From Saprospiraceae bacterium (GTDB lineage: Bacteria > Bacteroidota > Bacteroidia > Chitinophagales > Saprospiraceae), in NCBI GenBank assembly GCA_020630775.1, contig JAHDIN010000003.1, positions 62,001 to 126,000 of the forward strand: a stretch of 64,000 nt of DNA, in the 5' to 3' direction. A program made the translations under genes and the position numbers. The first letter of the stretch is position 1. Each line of letters starts with the position of its first letter. Below are positions 29,510 to 39,649 of this stretch, piece after piece. The notes beneath the pieces were generated by a model, which was not told the origin of the DNA, did not search any database, and was given only the letters and a program-made list of their open reading frames with translations.

Positions 29510-30889
29510 TTAAGTTATGGCACTTCTATAGCCGTATTTACTGCGTAAATGCTCAGATACGCTAATGGAGAGATCATCTAATTCATTTTTAACAAAGTGA
29601 TTGCGAATTCTTTGGAGATATTCTGAAGACTTAATTCCAATATGGTTTTCCATGTAATGATCCATAATAGATATATACATTTTCTTAACGGTTTTTGCAT
29701 ATCCATTTTCGCATAGAACAACATCATAGACCATTAACCAGTCCGCAGAATTTTTAGCTTTTAATTTTTCGATAAGATCATCATATTGCTCAGCTCTTAA
29801 TGCAATTTTACACTGTATCATGAATGGTAAAGCGTCTATCCATTTTTTTAATTTGCTGTATTCCTTTTTTAGGAATAATTCATCCAGATCCATTGCCAAT
29901 TCTTGTAAGCTTTCAAGATTTTGGATACCTGTACCAAGTTTTAATAAAGCAGACTTAAGGTTTTTGAAATCCTTTATTTGATTATAAAGAATAGCTTGCA
30001 GCATTTCTTTATTATAGTTGAAATTAAGTTCTGATGTATTTAATACATATTCGGCTGGCTTAATTTTACCTTGGAGTATTAAGTTTTTCAATGCAATGTA
30101 AATCTTATCCTGATTGACATCTAAAAGAAGCTCTTTGACTAATGCTACGAATGGAATAGCTAACTGTATCATCGTAGATGTTGCATCTATGTTTTCTAGA
30201 TTATTATTAACTTTTAATTTTAAATCTTCAATAAGTTTTTGTTTCTCTTCTTTGCTTAGAACATTGTTCTCATTCAGTACAGATATCAAATTATGTGACC
30301 TAGGAAAGAAGTAGGACTTATTGATGATATTTAAAAGCTCTCCTTCCATATTGTTTCTGAATGCAGGAGCTAAATCTTGTTGAAGAATAATATGGATACC
30401 TTCTAAAAAAGATTGCCGATACTGATCAAGTTTGTTGTCTTGCACTTCATATCTATTTTGAAGATAGGCTATCTTTTCAATTGATTGTGCAGCAATAGGG
30501 TAGGCCTCTCTAAAATCATCAGTTGATAGACAATCATGCATCTGCTGGATAAAATCCTCTAGTATGATAAAAATAGTCTTTTTGAGAGATGCGGTTAACT
30601 TCTTGTTTCTTGAAGAAACAGGTTTTATAAGCTCATCTAAAATCTGTTTGTATTTGATCCCACCATCTGCCAACTCTACTCTTGATAAGAAGTGAGATTT
30701 AAGAATTACTTCAAAAGACTTGTTCTTTTTAGCATATTGATTTATAAACGATTTAATATCATTCTCCTCGACCATATCAAGGATGGCGCTCATTTTTAGC
30801 TTTTGATATCTTACCTCTTTTTCCAAGTTAACTTGAGAAATACTTAATTTTTGGATTGAATACGCATGTAACTTCCAAAGATAAGTCAA
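29510..30889 (-). CDS. Hypothetical all-helical protein, 459 aa
   Basis: Long intact ORF with no recognised motif; N-terminal segment MVEENDIKSFINQYAKKNKSFEVILKSHFLSR faintly like helical tails of SWIM-finger proteins. Confidence 0.6.
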   Translation of the reverse strand: MTYLWKLHAYSIQKLSISQVNLEKEVRYQKLKMSAILDMVEENDIKSFINQYAKKNKSFEVILKSHFLSRVELADGGIKYKQILDELIKPVSSRNKKLTASLKKTIFIILEDFIQQMHDCLSTDDFREAYPIAAQSIEKIAYLQNRYEVQDNKLDQYRQSFLEGIHIILQQDLAPAFRNNMEGELLNIINKSYFFPRSHNLISVLNENNVLSKEEKQKLIEDLKLKVNNNLENIDATSTMIQLAIPFVALVKELLLDVNQDKIYIALKNLILQGKIKPAEYVLNTSELNFNYNKEMLQAILYNQIKDFKNLKSALLKLGTGIQNLESLQELAMDLDELFLKKEYSKLKKWIDALPFMIQCKIALRAEQYDDLIEKLKAKNSADWLMVYDVVLCENGYAKTVKKMYISIMDHYMENHIGIKSSEYLQRIRNHFVKNELDDLSISVSEHLRSKYGYRSAIT

Positions 30890-30968
30890 AAAGCTTGAAA
30901 TCGTGGCGAGAAAATCTAAATAGATATTAAAATCTACAGAAGTATAAGCTTGATTTACATCAGAAAGC

Positions 30969-31682
30969 CTACAATTGCTTAAATAGGCTAACTAGTTCAT
31001 CCTCAGTAAGGTATCGCCAATGGCCAACTCTCAAGTGGCCAATTTTAATATTCATGATTCTCATTCTATGTAGTGTGTTTACGCGATAGCCGAGGGCATT
31101 ACACATACGCCTAATTTGCCTATTTAGGCCTTGAGTCAAAATAATTGAAAAAGTAGAGGGGCCTATTTTTTTAACCTTACACTTAAGTGTTTTTCGTCCC
31201 ATAATCCGGACTCCAGAAGCCATCTTGGTAATGAATTCTGCTGTGATTTTTTCTTTGGTAGTGACTATGTATTCCTTTTCGTGCTCGTTTTCTTTTCTTA
31301 AGATTTTATTGACTATGTCTCCATCATTTGTCAATAATATTAAACCAGTCGAACTTTTATCTAATCTACCAATTGGAAAGATTCTCTTTTTATGATTGAT
31401 GAAGTCGATTATATTATCCTTCTCTTTTGGGTCTGTAGTACAAACAATGCCTTCTGGTTTGTTTAATGCTAGATAGATATGTTTTTGCTTCTTTTTAGCC
31501 TTATTGATGATTTCAAAATCGACCATGACCTCATCAGTATTATCCACTCTAGCCCCTTTCTCAGCTTCTTTGCCATTAATATGAACGCGTCCTTGCTCGA
31601 TTAATTTATCCGCCTCACGTCTTGAACAGTGGCCAGTATTACTAATAAATTTATTGATGCTAATTTTATGAGAATCACTCAT
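30969..31682 (-). CDS. RluF/RluB-family 23S rRNA pseudouridine synthase
   Basis: S4 domain NKFISNTGHCSRREADKLIEQGRV; ALNKPEGIVCTT; FPIGRLDKSSTGLILLTNDGD; GLNRQIRRMC. Confidence 0.92.
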   Translation of the reverse strand: MSDSHKISINKFISNTGHCSRREADKLIEQGRVHINGKEAEKGARVDNTDEVMVDFEIINKAKKKQKHIYLALNKPEGIVCTTDPKEKDNIIDFINHKKRIFPIGRLDKSSTGLILLTNDGDIVNKILRKENEHEKEYIVTTKEKITAEFITKMASGVRIMGRKTLKCKVKKIGPSTFSIILTQGLNRQIRRMCNALGYRVNTLHRMRIMNIKIGHLRVGHWRYLTEDELVSLFKQL

Positions 31683-31697
31683 TAAGGTACATTTTAA

Positions 31698-32309
31698 CTA
31701 AGCCTTTGTCATTACTTTGTGAATAACAGAAGTTCTATTAGGCACATCTAGTTTGGTAAATAGGTTTTTTAGATGTGTTTTAATCGTATTTACTGAAACA
31801 AATTGATCGGCGGCCATTTGTTTGTTCGTTTTTCCTTCTGCTAATTGCTGGATACATTTATATTCAGAAGGGGTAATATTGGTATTAAATAATTGATTTA
31901 TTTTTTCAATTGAAGGTAATACGACTTTGTTCTCAGAAGCATGTCTAAACAAAGCCATTTCCATAGTAGTTAGCAGGTCTTTCTCGTTAAAGGGCTTGAG
32001 AATGTATCCATAAGGTAAAGTGGCTTTAGCTTTATCGAGTGTCGCCTTGTCGCTATGAGAGGTAAGATATATGAAAGGGATATGATACTTTTCTCTTATG
32101 ATTTGAGCCACCTCAATGCCATCTTTATCGCCTTCGATATTAATATCTAACAAGGCGATATCAGGATGCGCATTTTCAATCATGTAAATTGCTTTCTCGC
32201 TATTATATGCAATGCCTACTGATACAAAGCCTAATTCTTCAACGAAATCGGAAATGTCTTCAGCTATAAGAGGTTCGTCTTCAACAATAAGTACCCTAAT
32301 ATCAGGCAT
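31698..32309 (-). CDS. Response regulator with LuxR-type HTH
   Basis: Receiver VLIVEDEPLIAEDI...ALLDINIEG...ILKPF; HTH LAEGKTNKQMAADQFVSVNTIKTHLKNLFTKL. Confidence 0.93.
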   Translation of the reverse strand: MPDIRVLIVEDEPLIAEDISDFVEELGFVSVGIAYNSEKAIYMIENAHPDIALLDINIEGDKDGIEVAQIIREKYHIPFIYLTSHSDKATLDKAKATLPYGYILKPFNEKDLLTTMEMALFRHASENKVVLPSIEKINQLFNTNITPSEYKCIQQLAEGKTNKQMAADQFVSVNTIKTHLKNLFTKLDVPNRTSVIHKVMTKA

Positions 32310-34392
32310 TTGTTGTTTTTTGATAGTTTTTAATAAGCATTGTTATTGTCGTCCCATTGGTGTTGTCAATGGAAAAGGTAGCTTTTAATTTTCTACTAAA
32401 AGCTTCAATAACTTTCTGTCCAAAGGTATCACTTACTGCATTATCTTTCAAATGTGAATGATGTGCATTGTCATTTATGCACAATTTTAATTGATCTTGA
32501 ACCTCACTTAAGGCTACATTGAGTTCGCCAGAGGACTGATCCTTAAAGCCAATTTTAAATGTATCTATAAGAATTTCATTTAATACAAGGCCAAGTGAAA
32601 TAAGTGTTTCAATGCTTAAGTCTATTTCTTCTATATCGAAGTTGAGATGTATGTTTTGGTGTGGTAGTCTATAAGTTCTAAAAAGAGACTGTGTCAGCTC
32701 TGTGAGATATGTTTTAGTCGTAAGTTCAGAGACATTATCATTTTTAAATATGCTATTGTGAATAAGCGCTATTGATTGGACTCTATCTCTTCCGTCAGCA
32801 AGTGCTTCCTTGGCGGCAGGATTTTCGATATTGCGCATCTGCATAGACAAAAGACTAGACACAATCTGAAGATTGTTTTTAACCCTATGGTGTACTTCCT
32901 TTATCAGAATATTTTTTTCTTCAAGATTAGATTTTATAATAGCATTTTGTTCGGCAATCTTTTTGTTTCTTTTTTTCAGTTGATAATAGGCGAGTAGTCC
33001 AAGCAAACTTAATCCTAATATGAAGCCTGCAAAAATTTTAGTTCTGAGCAATCTCATTTGACCAACTTGATCTCTATTTTCTTGTTCTAATCGTAAAAGT
33101 TCTTCTTGCCTTTTTAAGTCTTTTTGATTTAATGCACGGCTAATATTGAGCAACTTTTCTTTATTGTAAAGAATACTATCTTGTTTGCTGGCGATGATGG
33201 CGTTCTGGTAAGCTTTTTTATAATTGCCTTGTTCACCATAGACTTTTTGTAAGCATTTGCAGGGCGGACGTATGTACAGTGCGCTTTCTGTTCTTAAACC
33301 AATTTTCTTTCCTTCCTCACACCATTTAATAGCTTTTTCTAATTCTTGCTTTTTATAATACGCATAACCAATTTCAGTGTAGGCTAATCCGGTTGTCCAT
33401 TCTGGGGTAAAATCTTTCAAGCTATCTATAGAATTGATGACCTCTTGGTGTAGACCTTTGTTGTTGTAGACTTTAAAAATGTATTCCCAAGCATAGACAC
33501 CACGCTGCTGTACTTGCGAATTTTTAATAATTGGCAAAGCCAATTTCATAATCTTCAGAGAGCTATCTATTTGCCCTAGCTTATATAAGGCTCTGCCTTT
33601 TTCAATGCTGCAGGTAATATGTACGTTAGTTTCATTTTCTTTTTCTGCAGCAATTCTTCCTAGTTCAGCATACTCTAATTGCTTTTCATAATCTTCTAAT
33701 CGGGCATACAGTTTGGCGATATTAGAATAGGCATATGATTTTTTTACATTATCATATTCTAATGCTTTCAAATAATTATTGATAGCATCAAAATATTTAT
33801 CTTGATACCTTTGGCGCAGTGCTAACTCATTGTAAAGACCAGCTATGTAGTTGGGTTGATTGTTTTTCTCTGCTTCTTTTATTGCTTTACGGATAAAGGA
33901 TTCAGATAAAGCATATTCCTTAGTTTTAAAATAATAATTGGCATTGGCCCTATTGTAGAATACAGTGAGGTCTTTGACGTCATCAAGTTTGTTAGCCATA
34001 GAGTCAATTAAGGCAATAGCTTCCAGGTAATTGCTATCAAGCTGAAATTGTCTATTGAATCTGATGCTTTTGTAAAATGCGTTTCTACCTCTTTGATAAT
34101 ATAACTTATGGATTTTTGCTAACGAGTCATTTAGTTGAAGTAATTCCCATGCACGATCACTGGTGTATCGGTGGGCTCTAATCAACTTGAGTTGTTGATT
34201 AACACGTTCTTCAACGTTTAATTCTGGATTTAACAATAGTTGTTCAACAGAATCAAGCTTAGATGTTTTATCCTGAGCTGAAAGGCTAGTGGTAGCAATA
34301 AGGCTCAGCAAAAAAACTAGTCTTATTGAAAACGGTTTTATATACCTGTTTGTACTAATCTTTATCAATTGCCTACTAAGTAATTCACTCAT
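32302..34392 (-). CDS. TPR-containing HisKA_2-type sensor histidine kinase, degenerate ATPase domain
   Basis: TPR region, TM FAGFILGLSLLGLLAYYQL, H-box IKEVHHRVKNNLQIVSSLLSMQMRNI; N-box LNEILIDTFKIGF and G1 INDNAHHSHL deviate from consensus. Confidence 0.88.
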   Translation of the reverse strand: MSELLSRQLIKISTNRYIKPFSIRLVFLLSLIATTSLSAQDKTSKLDSVEQLLLNPELNVEERVNQQLKLIRAHRYTSDRAWELLQLNDSLAKIHKLYYQRGRNAFYKSIRFNRQFQLDSNYLEAIALIDSMANKLDDVKDLTVFYNRANANYYFKTKEYALSESFIRKAIKEAEKNNQPNYIAGLYNELALRQRYQDKYFDAINNYLKALEYDNVKKSYAYSNIAKLYARLEDYEKQLEYAELGRIAAEKENETNVHITCSIEKGRALYKLGQIDSSLKIMKLALPIIKNSQVQQRGVYAWEYIFKVYNNKGLHQEVINSIDSLKDFTPEWTTGLAYTEIGYAYYKKQELEKAIKWCEEGKKIGLRTESALYIRPPCKCLQKVYGEQGNYKKAYQNAIIASKQDSILYNKEKLLNISRALNQKDLKRQEELLRLEQENRDQVGQMRLLRTKIFAGFILGLSLLGLLAYYQLKKRNKKIAEQNAIIKSNLEEKNILIKEVHHRVKNNLQIVSSLLSMQMRNIENPAAKEALADGRDRVQSIALIHNSIFKNDNVSELTTKTYLTELTQSLFRTYRLPHQNIHLNFDIEEIDLSIETLISLGLVLNEILIDTFKIGFKDQSSGELNVALSEVQDQLKLCINDNAHHSHLKDNAVSDTFGQKVIEAFSRKLKATFSIDNTNGTTITMLIKNYQKTTNA

Positions 34393-34579
34393 TGAAATAA
34401 TGCAATGACTTAAGAATAACGAACGACAATGTATTCTTAAATCACTTCAAAAATCATCATAAATCAATGAATTTTGTAAAATGAACCTGACTTATTGCTT
34501 TCAGTTGGTATATAAAGTTGCGTTTTTTGATAACCAAGCTGTTCACCCATTTGGGTGATATTGATTTTTTAACTAGCAA

Positions 34580-36712
34580 CTAGGAGGCTTTTTTAAAGTT
34601 TCTTATCATTAAATTGATGATAGTGCCATTGTTTTTTTCAACCAAAAGATCGGCGCCCAATTTATTACTGAAGGCTTTAATTAGGCGATTGCCAAAGGAA
34701 TTTGATTGGATGAGTGTATCATGGTCGACACCTATGCCATTGTCCTGAATCGTCAATAATAGGCTATTGTTTTTTTCTTTCACTTTAATACCAATGATGC
34801 CTTCGCGATTGTCTGGAAATGCATGCTTAAGACAATTGCTAATTAGCTCATTAAGAATGAGGCCAAAGGGGACCATGGTGTCCACATCAAGATGGATATC
34901 GTCAATATCTAAATCTAGTGTGATTTTATCTTGATTTACATTGTACGAATTAAATAGTTCTTCGACTAATTTTTTCAGATATTCAGATATACTTACACCG
35001 GTTAGACTTTCTTGCATGTAAAGGTTTTGATGTATGAGTGCCATAGAGCGGACCCGACTTCTTCCTTCTTTAATGACTTTCTTTATATTGTCATCTTCAA
35101 TCTGTCTTGATTGAAGAGAAAGCAAACTGGAAATGACTTGAAGATTGTTTTTTACTCTGTGATGGATTTCCCTTAATAATATGTCTTTGTCCTTTAGTGC
35201 AGTAGATATAGTCTCGTTTTGCGCATACACTTTTTTATATAGTCTAAATATGAAAAATAACATGGTGAGAAATGCAAAGAGTAGCAGTCCACCAGCCTTG
35301 AGAAAAGTTTTTTGCTGTTGCAATTTAAATTTTTGTACTTCTGTTAAGTCACCTAGACTAGCGATTTGTTCTGACTGCACTTTTTGATTGTACTGAGCTT
35401 CTAAATCTTGGACGATATAATTTTGTTTTTCTTTTTCGAGTAGTTTTTTAAGTCTAAGATATTCTTCAAGTTTTTCATTGGCCTTTTTGTATTCTCCCTT
35501 GTCCTTTAAAAAGAAATATTCTATTTGAGCTAAATTTCGATTGAGTAGATCGTCATCGAGGTATGTGTTGGTGTTTTTATACTCGTTGAACTTATCATAG
35601 AATTGAGTTTTACTGACACCTTGAGTAGATAGATAATGAAGATGGACCAAGTCCACCTTGTGTTTTAAAAAGTTGTCAATATTTTCTGTGCGCATCGAAA
35701 TCAATTGATCTATTTCAGATTTTGGCACGACCTTATTCGCAAACAATTTCGCACTAATACGGCCAACCATATTAACTAATTTTGTTTTCTTGTTTTTCGA
35801 TTTAGTATTGATACTGTCGGATGTATTGTAATGTTTTAATGCTAGATCATAATTTTCTTTTTTACTTTCAACATCTCCCAAGGAGGCATATAATTTAGCC
35901 TTACTAGATGTCAGATCATAATTGTTTGCGTGTTCGATCGATTGAAGAATATACTTCTTTGCTCGATCTAGATTATTTGCGCTGATGAGTACCTCGGCTA
36001 TATTTAAGTGAAAGAATGCCTGCTTTACATAATTGTCTTTGGCTATATATGATTTTCCTTCTAGGTGTTTTTCCAATGCTTTATCATACTCTTCAAAGTG
36101 CTGATGGATCAAACCCATAATATTGCAAGTCTTAATCATGCTTACAGTATCCTTGAGTTTTACATCAATATCGTAGGCTATTTTAATAAAATGAAAGGCA
36201 CTATCTTTTTGATTATTTAGCGCTTTGAGGTGTGCATATTCCATGCAATAATTAGAATAATCGTCTTCCTCAATGTCGGTTAGTTTTAACCCTTCTTTTG
36301 TCAGTTTTTCGACTTTATCATAGCGTTGCTTAAACTGATAAATAGTATTAAGTGCCATAATACAATCAGATTGAAGTTGGTTGTACTGATTCGATTTAGC
36401 TAAGTTGTAACATGAGTGATAAACCTTCAGTGCTTCATCTGTTCGCCATTGGTGCATAATGCTTTTTGCGAGCAATAGTTTTATTTCAATCAAATCTTTG
36501 GTTCGACCTTCATTAGCCAATTTAGAAATGATCGTTTCAAGCTGAGGCTCCGCTTCCTTAAATTGTCGTGTATCTAATAGCGTTTTGACTTCTTTGTATT
36601 CTGGCCATTCAAGTACAATGTTGCCAGGTCTAAGATGATTGTTTTGGGAATAACAAAAATTATTTAGACTACAGCACCATATAAGTACTAAGAATTTAAT
36701 TGATCGTTGCAT
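34580..36712 (-). CDS. TPR-containing HisKA_2-type sensor histidine kinase (intact)
   Basis: TPRs, TM, EIHHRVKNNLQVISSLLSLQSRQI, N-box LNELISNCLKHAFPD, G1 IQDNGIGVD. Confidence 0.92.
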   Translation of the reverse strand: MQRSIKFLVLIWCCSLNNFCYSQNNHLRPGNIVLEWPEYKEVKTLLDTRQFKEAEPQLETIISKLANEGRTKDLIEIKLLLAKSIMHQWRTDEALKVYHSCYNLAKSNQYNQLQSDCIMALNTIYQFKQRYDKVEKLTKEGLKLTDIEEDDYSNYCMEYAHLKALNNQKDSAFHFIKIAYDIDVKLKDTVSMIKTCNIMGLIHQHFEEYDKALEKHLEGKSYIAKDNYVKQAFFHLNIAEVLISANNLDRAKKYILQSIEHANNYDLTSSKAKLYASLGDVESKKENYDLALKHYNTSDSINTKSKNKKTKLVNMVGRISAKLFANKVVPKSEIDQLISMRTENIDNFLKHKVDLVHLHYLSTQGVSKTQFYDKFNEYKNTNTYLDDDLLNRNLAQIEYFFLKDKGEYKKANEKLEEYLRLKKLLEKEKQNYIVQDLEAQYNQKVQSEQIASLGDLTEVQKFKLQQQKTFLKAGGLLLFAFLTMLFFIFRLYKKVYAQNETISTALKDKDILLREIHHRVKNNLQVISSLLSLQSRQIEDDNIKKVIKEGRSRVRSMALIHQNLYMQESLTGVSISEYLKKLVEELFNSYNVNQDKITLDLDIDDIHLDVDTMVPFGLILNELISNCLKHAFPDNREGIIGIKVKEKNNSLLLTIQDNGIGVDHDTLIQSNSFGNRLIKAFSNKLGADLLVEKNNGTIINLMIRNFKKAS

Positions 36713-36905
36713 ATTGATAATTGGGTACCGTTAAAATAGTTATTCTAAATGAACTAATGCTATCTTTTGACGCTTGAATTGATCATTTAGCTTGGTCGAA
36801 GGGAATTATGAAGCTTACATTAGAAATGAGATTTTTTATCATTTTTATACCTAGTTATGAAGACTTTGTTTTGTATATCTAATAAATTACAACTGAAAAT
36901 CAAGT

Positions 36906-37397
36906 ATGAAAAAGTTATTATTGGTTCGACACGCCAAGTCTTCATGGAAAGATCCTTCATTAACAGATAAAGAGCGCCCCTTAAATAATAGAGGTAAAAG
37001 AGATGCTCCATTTATGGCCAATTATGTAGAATCCCAAGGCATTACCGTTACTGATATTATTTCTAGTCCTGCAAAAAGAGCATATAAAACAGCTGTAGCT
37101 TTTCATGAAGTGTTCGAAGGATCTACCATACAGAAAGAAAGCGACTTATACTTTGGCTCAGAATCGGATTGGATGTACATTATTAATCAGCTTGATGAGT
37201 CCATATCTATACCCGCGTTTTTTAGCCATAACCCGACGATCACCTACTTTGCGAATAGCTTTCGAAACGGAAATTTTGATAATGTTCCTACTTGTGGAGT
37301 TATTTCACTTGAATCTTCTTCTGATAAATGGAAAGATTTGGATTATTTAAATACGCGTGTAGTTAATGCATGGTTTCCTAAATTGGTCAAAGCTTAA
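36906..37397 (+). CDS. SixA-like histidine phosphatase family protein
   Basis: KLLLVRHAKSSWKDPSLTDKERPLNNRGKRDAPFMA; SHNPTITYFAN. Confidence 0.92.
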   Translation: MKKLLLVRHAKSSWKDPSLTDKERPLNNRGKRDAPFMANYVESQGITVTDIISSPAKRAYKTAVAFHEVFEGSTIQKESDLYFGSESDWMYIINQLDESISIPAFFSHNPTITYFANSFRNGNFDNVPTCGVISLESSSDKWKDLDYLNTRVVNAWFPKLVKA

Positions 37398-37400
37398 TTT

Positions 37401-37763
37401 ATGTTCCAAAAATTAATTCCTTGCTTGATTTTATTAGCTATTTCTTGTGAGCAGAAAGTAGGTCCTGAAGGGCTTAATTATTCGGAGGATAAAATAGTAG
37501 CCGTAATGTTAGATATGTACATCGCATCCGAACTGGTCAATAATCGCGAAGAGCCTATTAAGGATAGTTTGCAACTCACTTACTCTGGTGAAATTGAAAA
37601 AATACATAATATAGAATTATCAGTCTTTGAAAGGGATATCAAGTATATCAAACAGGATATGGAATGGTACCGAGATCTACATAAAATAGTAAGTGATTCA
37701 TTAGATAAGCTGGACGAAATCTATTCAAAAAGAACCAAAGCCATAAAAAAAACCAAAAAATGA
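37401..37763 (+). CDS. DUF4296 domain lipoprotein
   Basis: Lipobox LLAISCEQK; LNYSEDKIVAVMLDMYIASELVNN...FERDIKYIKQDMEWYRDLHKIVSDSLDKL. Confidence 0.8.
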   Translation: MFQKLIPCLILLAISCEQKVGPEGLNYSEDKIVAVMLDMYIASELVNNREEPIKDSLQLTYSGEIEKIHNIELSVFERDIKYIKQDMEWYRDLHKIVSDSLDKLDEIYSKRTKAIKKTKK

Positions 37764-37792
37764 ACTGAATTTAGGGGCTAGGTGAACTTCAA

Positions 37793-37846
37793 GAATTAAT
37801 AATGAATTAATGTAATGTAAGGTCTTTTTTAATTTAATGTAAAGAC
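37793..37846 (+). promoter_or_regulatory. 11-bp-phased direct repeats upstream of the response regulator gene
   Basis: GAATTAAT at 37793 and 37804 (offset 11); AATGTAAGGTC at 37814 and AATGTAAAGAC at 37836 (offset 22). Confidence 0.4.
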
Positions 37847-37865
37847 ATTTGCTAACACTAAACGT

Positions 37866-38555
37866 TTGCCATTGGATAACAAGATCCTAATCGTGGAGGA
37901 TGAAACAGATATTGTAGAATTCCTCGAGTACAATTTAGCCAAAGAAGGATACATCATAGAAAAAGCCTATGATGGGGAAGAAGGGTACAATAAAGCAGTT
38001 GAATTTAATCCTGACCTTATCCTTATGGATATCATGATGCCCAAAATGGACGGCATAGAATTGTGCGAAAAATTGCGCAGCATGGAGCAGTTTTCAGATA
38101 CAATTATTGCATTTCTTACCGCGCGATCTGAATCATTTACTCAAATTTCAGCACTTGAAACTGGAGGCGATGATTACATAGCGAAACCCATAAAACCCAA
38201 TATTCTTAAAAGCAGAATCAAAGCGCTTTTGAGAAGGCATCCAAAAAATAAAGTTTCAAAAAATCAAGACGAAATTGTTTTTGACAACCTTGTTATCTAT
38301 CCTCAATCATTTAGCATATCAGTCAATAGTGAAAAACAAATTTCTTTAGCTAAGAAGGAATTTGAGTTGCTCGTTTTACTGGCTTCAAAACCTGGTAAGG
38401 TTTTTAAAAGAGAAGAGATTTTAAGTAAAGTTTGGGGAAAAGAAGTTTTAGTTGTAGATCGAACAATCGACGTTCATATAAGAAAACTGAGAGGTAAAAT
38501 TGGTAATCACTATATCACAACTATCAAAGGTGTTGGATATAAGTTTGAGCCATAG
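37866..38555 (+). CDS. OmpR/PhoB-family response regulator
   Basis: NKILIVEDETDIVEFLEYNL...LILMDIMMPKMDGIELC...; winged HTH VWGKEVLVVDRTIDVHIRKLRGKIG; non-ATG (TTG 37866 or 37872) start. Confidence 0.93.
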   Translation: MPLDNKILIVEDETDIVEFLEYNLAKEGYIIEKAYDGEEGYNKAVEFNPDLILMDIMMPKMDGIELCEKLRSMEQFSDTIIAFLTARSESFTQISALETGGDDYIAKPIKPNILKSRIKALLRRHPKNKVSKNQDEIVFDNLVIYPQSFSISVNSEKQISLAKKEFELLVLLASKPGKVFKREEILSKVWGKEVLVVDRTIDVHIRKLRGKIGNHYITTIKGVGYKFEP

Positions 38556-38578
38556 TATCTTACCTGCAAAATTTTTCT

Positions 38579-39628
38579 TTGTTTAAAAACCTTTCAATAA
38601 GACAGATCTCCATTATCATCTCTGTGATGGTCTGGTTTTTACATGTGGCTATATTATTTATTCTAGAATTAGTATATGGGCCACTGGATATTCCTATTGT
38701 TGGTAAACTGATTTATCTCATAATCACTTTGATTATGAGTTATATCATCATAACCTTATTGTTTGAGAAATTTGTGTTTCGGAAAATTAAACTGATTTAT
38801 AAATTTATTAGTGAGTCAAAGGACTCTTTGAAAAATGTCCAAAATTTTGGTGATCAAAGCACAAGTCTAGAACAAGTCAATCAAACTGTATTGGATTGGG
38901 CAACCAGCACGGAAAAGGAAATATCTACTTTAAAATCTTTAGCGCAGTATAGAAAGAAATACGTAGGAGACATTAGTCATGAGTTAAAAACACCATTGTT
39001 TGCTATTCAAGGTTACTTACATACACTCTTAGAAGGCGGCTTGTATGATGAGAATATTAATCGTAAGTATTTATCAAGCGCATTAAAAAATACGGATAGA
39101 TTACAGACCATAGTTGATGATCTGGAGTTGATCAGCCAAATGGAGTCTCAAGCGGAAGAATTAGAATTAGCAGATTTTAATATCAAGGATTTAGTTGATG
39201 AAGTTTTTTCGGATCTTGAACTAATGGCCAAAGAATCTGAGATTGACTTAATTTATAAGCAAGGTGCTGATAGGGGGTTCATGGTTAATGCTGACAAAGA
39301 AAAGATCAGACACGTTCTAATAAATTTAATAAATAACTCAATTAAATACGGACGCCGAGGAGGACTGACGAAAATCAGCTTCTATGATGTAGAAGAAGTG
39401 GTTTTAATTGAAATATCTGACAATGGCATAGGCATTCAGGTTGAAGATATGAAGCATGTTTTTGATCGATTCTACAGAGCAGATAAAAGCAGATCACAAA
39501 CGATTAAGGGCACCGGATTAGGCTTGTCAATAGTAAAGCATATTATCGAAGCGCATAAGCAAAAAATCACCATCAGAAGTACTTATGGGAAGGGGAGTAC
39601 TTTCGGATTTACCCTAAAAAAGGCTTAA
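38579..39628 (+). CDS. PhoR-like sensor histidine kinase
   Basis: Two TMs; YVGDISHELKTPLFAIQGYLHTLLEGG; NLINNSIKYG; ISDNGIGI; DRFYRADKSRSQTIKGTGLGLSIVKHI. Confidence 0.94.
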   Translation: MFKNLSIRQISIIISVMVWFLHVAILFILELVYGPLDIPIVGKLIYLIITLIMSYIIITLLFEKFVFRKIKLIYKFISESKDSLKNVQNFGDQSTSLEQVNQTVLDWATSTEKEISTLKSLAQYRKKYVGDISHELKTPLFAIQGYLHTLLEGGLYDENINRKYLSSALKNTDRLQTIVDDLELISQMESQAEELELADFNIKDLVDEVFSDLELMAKESEIDLIYKQGADRGFMVNADKEKIRHVLINLINNSIKYGRRGGLTKISFYDVEEVVLIEISDNGIGIQVEDMKHVFDRFYRADKSRSQTIKGTGLGLSIVKHIIEAHKQKITIRSTYGKGSTFGFTLKKA

Positions 39629-39649
39629 TTCCCAATTTAGTAAATCCGA

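Noticed and set aside
36820-37011. 63-aa minus-strand ORF opposite the SixA gene start
   Set aside because: Overlaps the promoter and 5' end of a well-supported gene; no motif.
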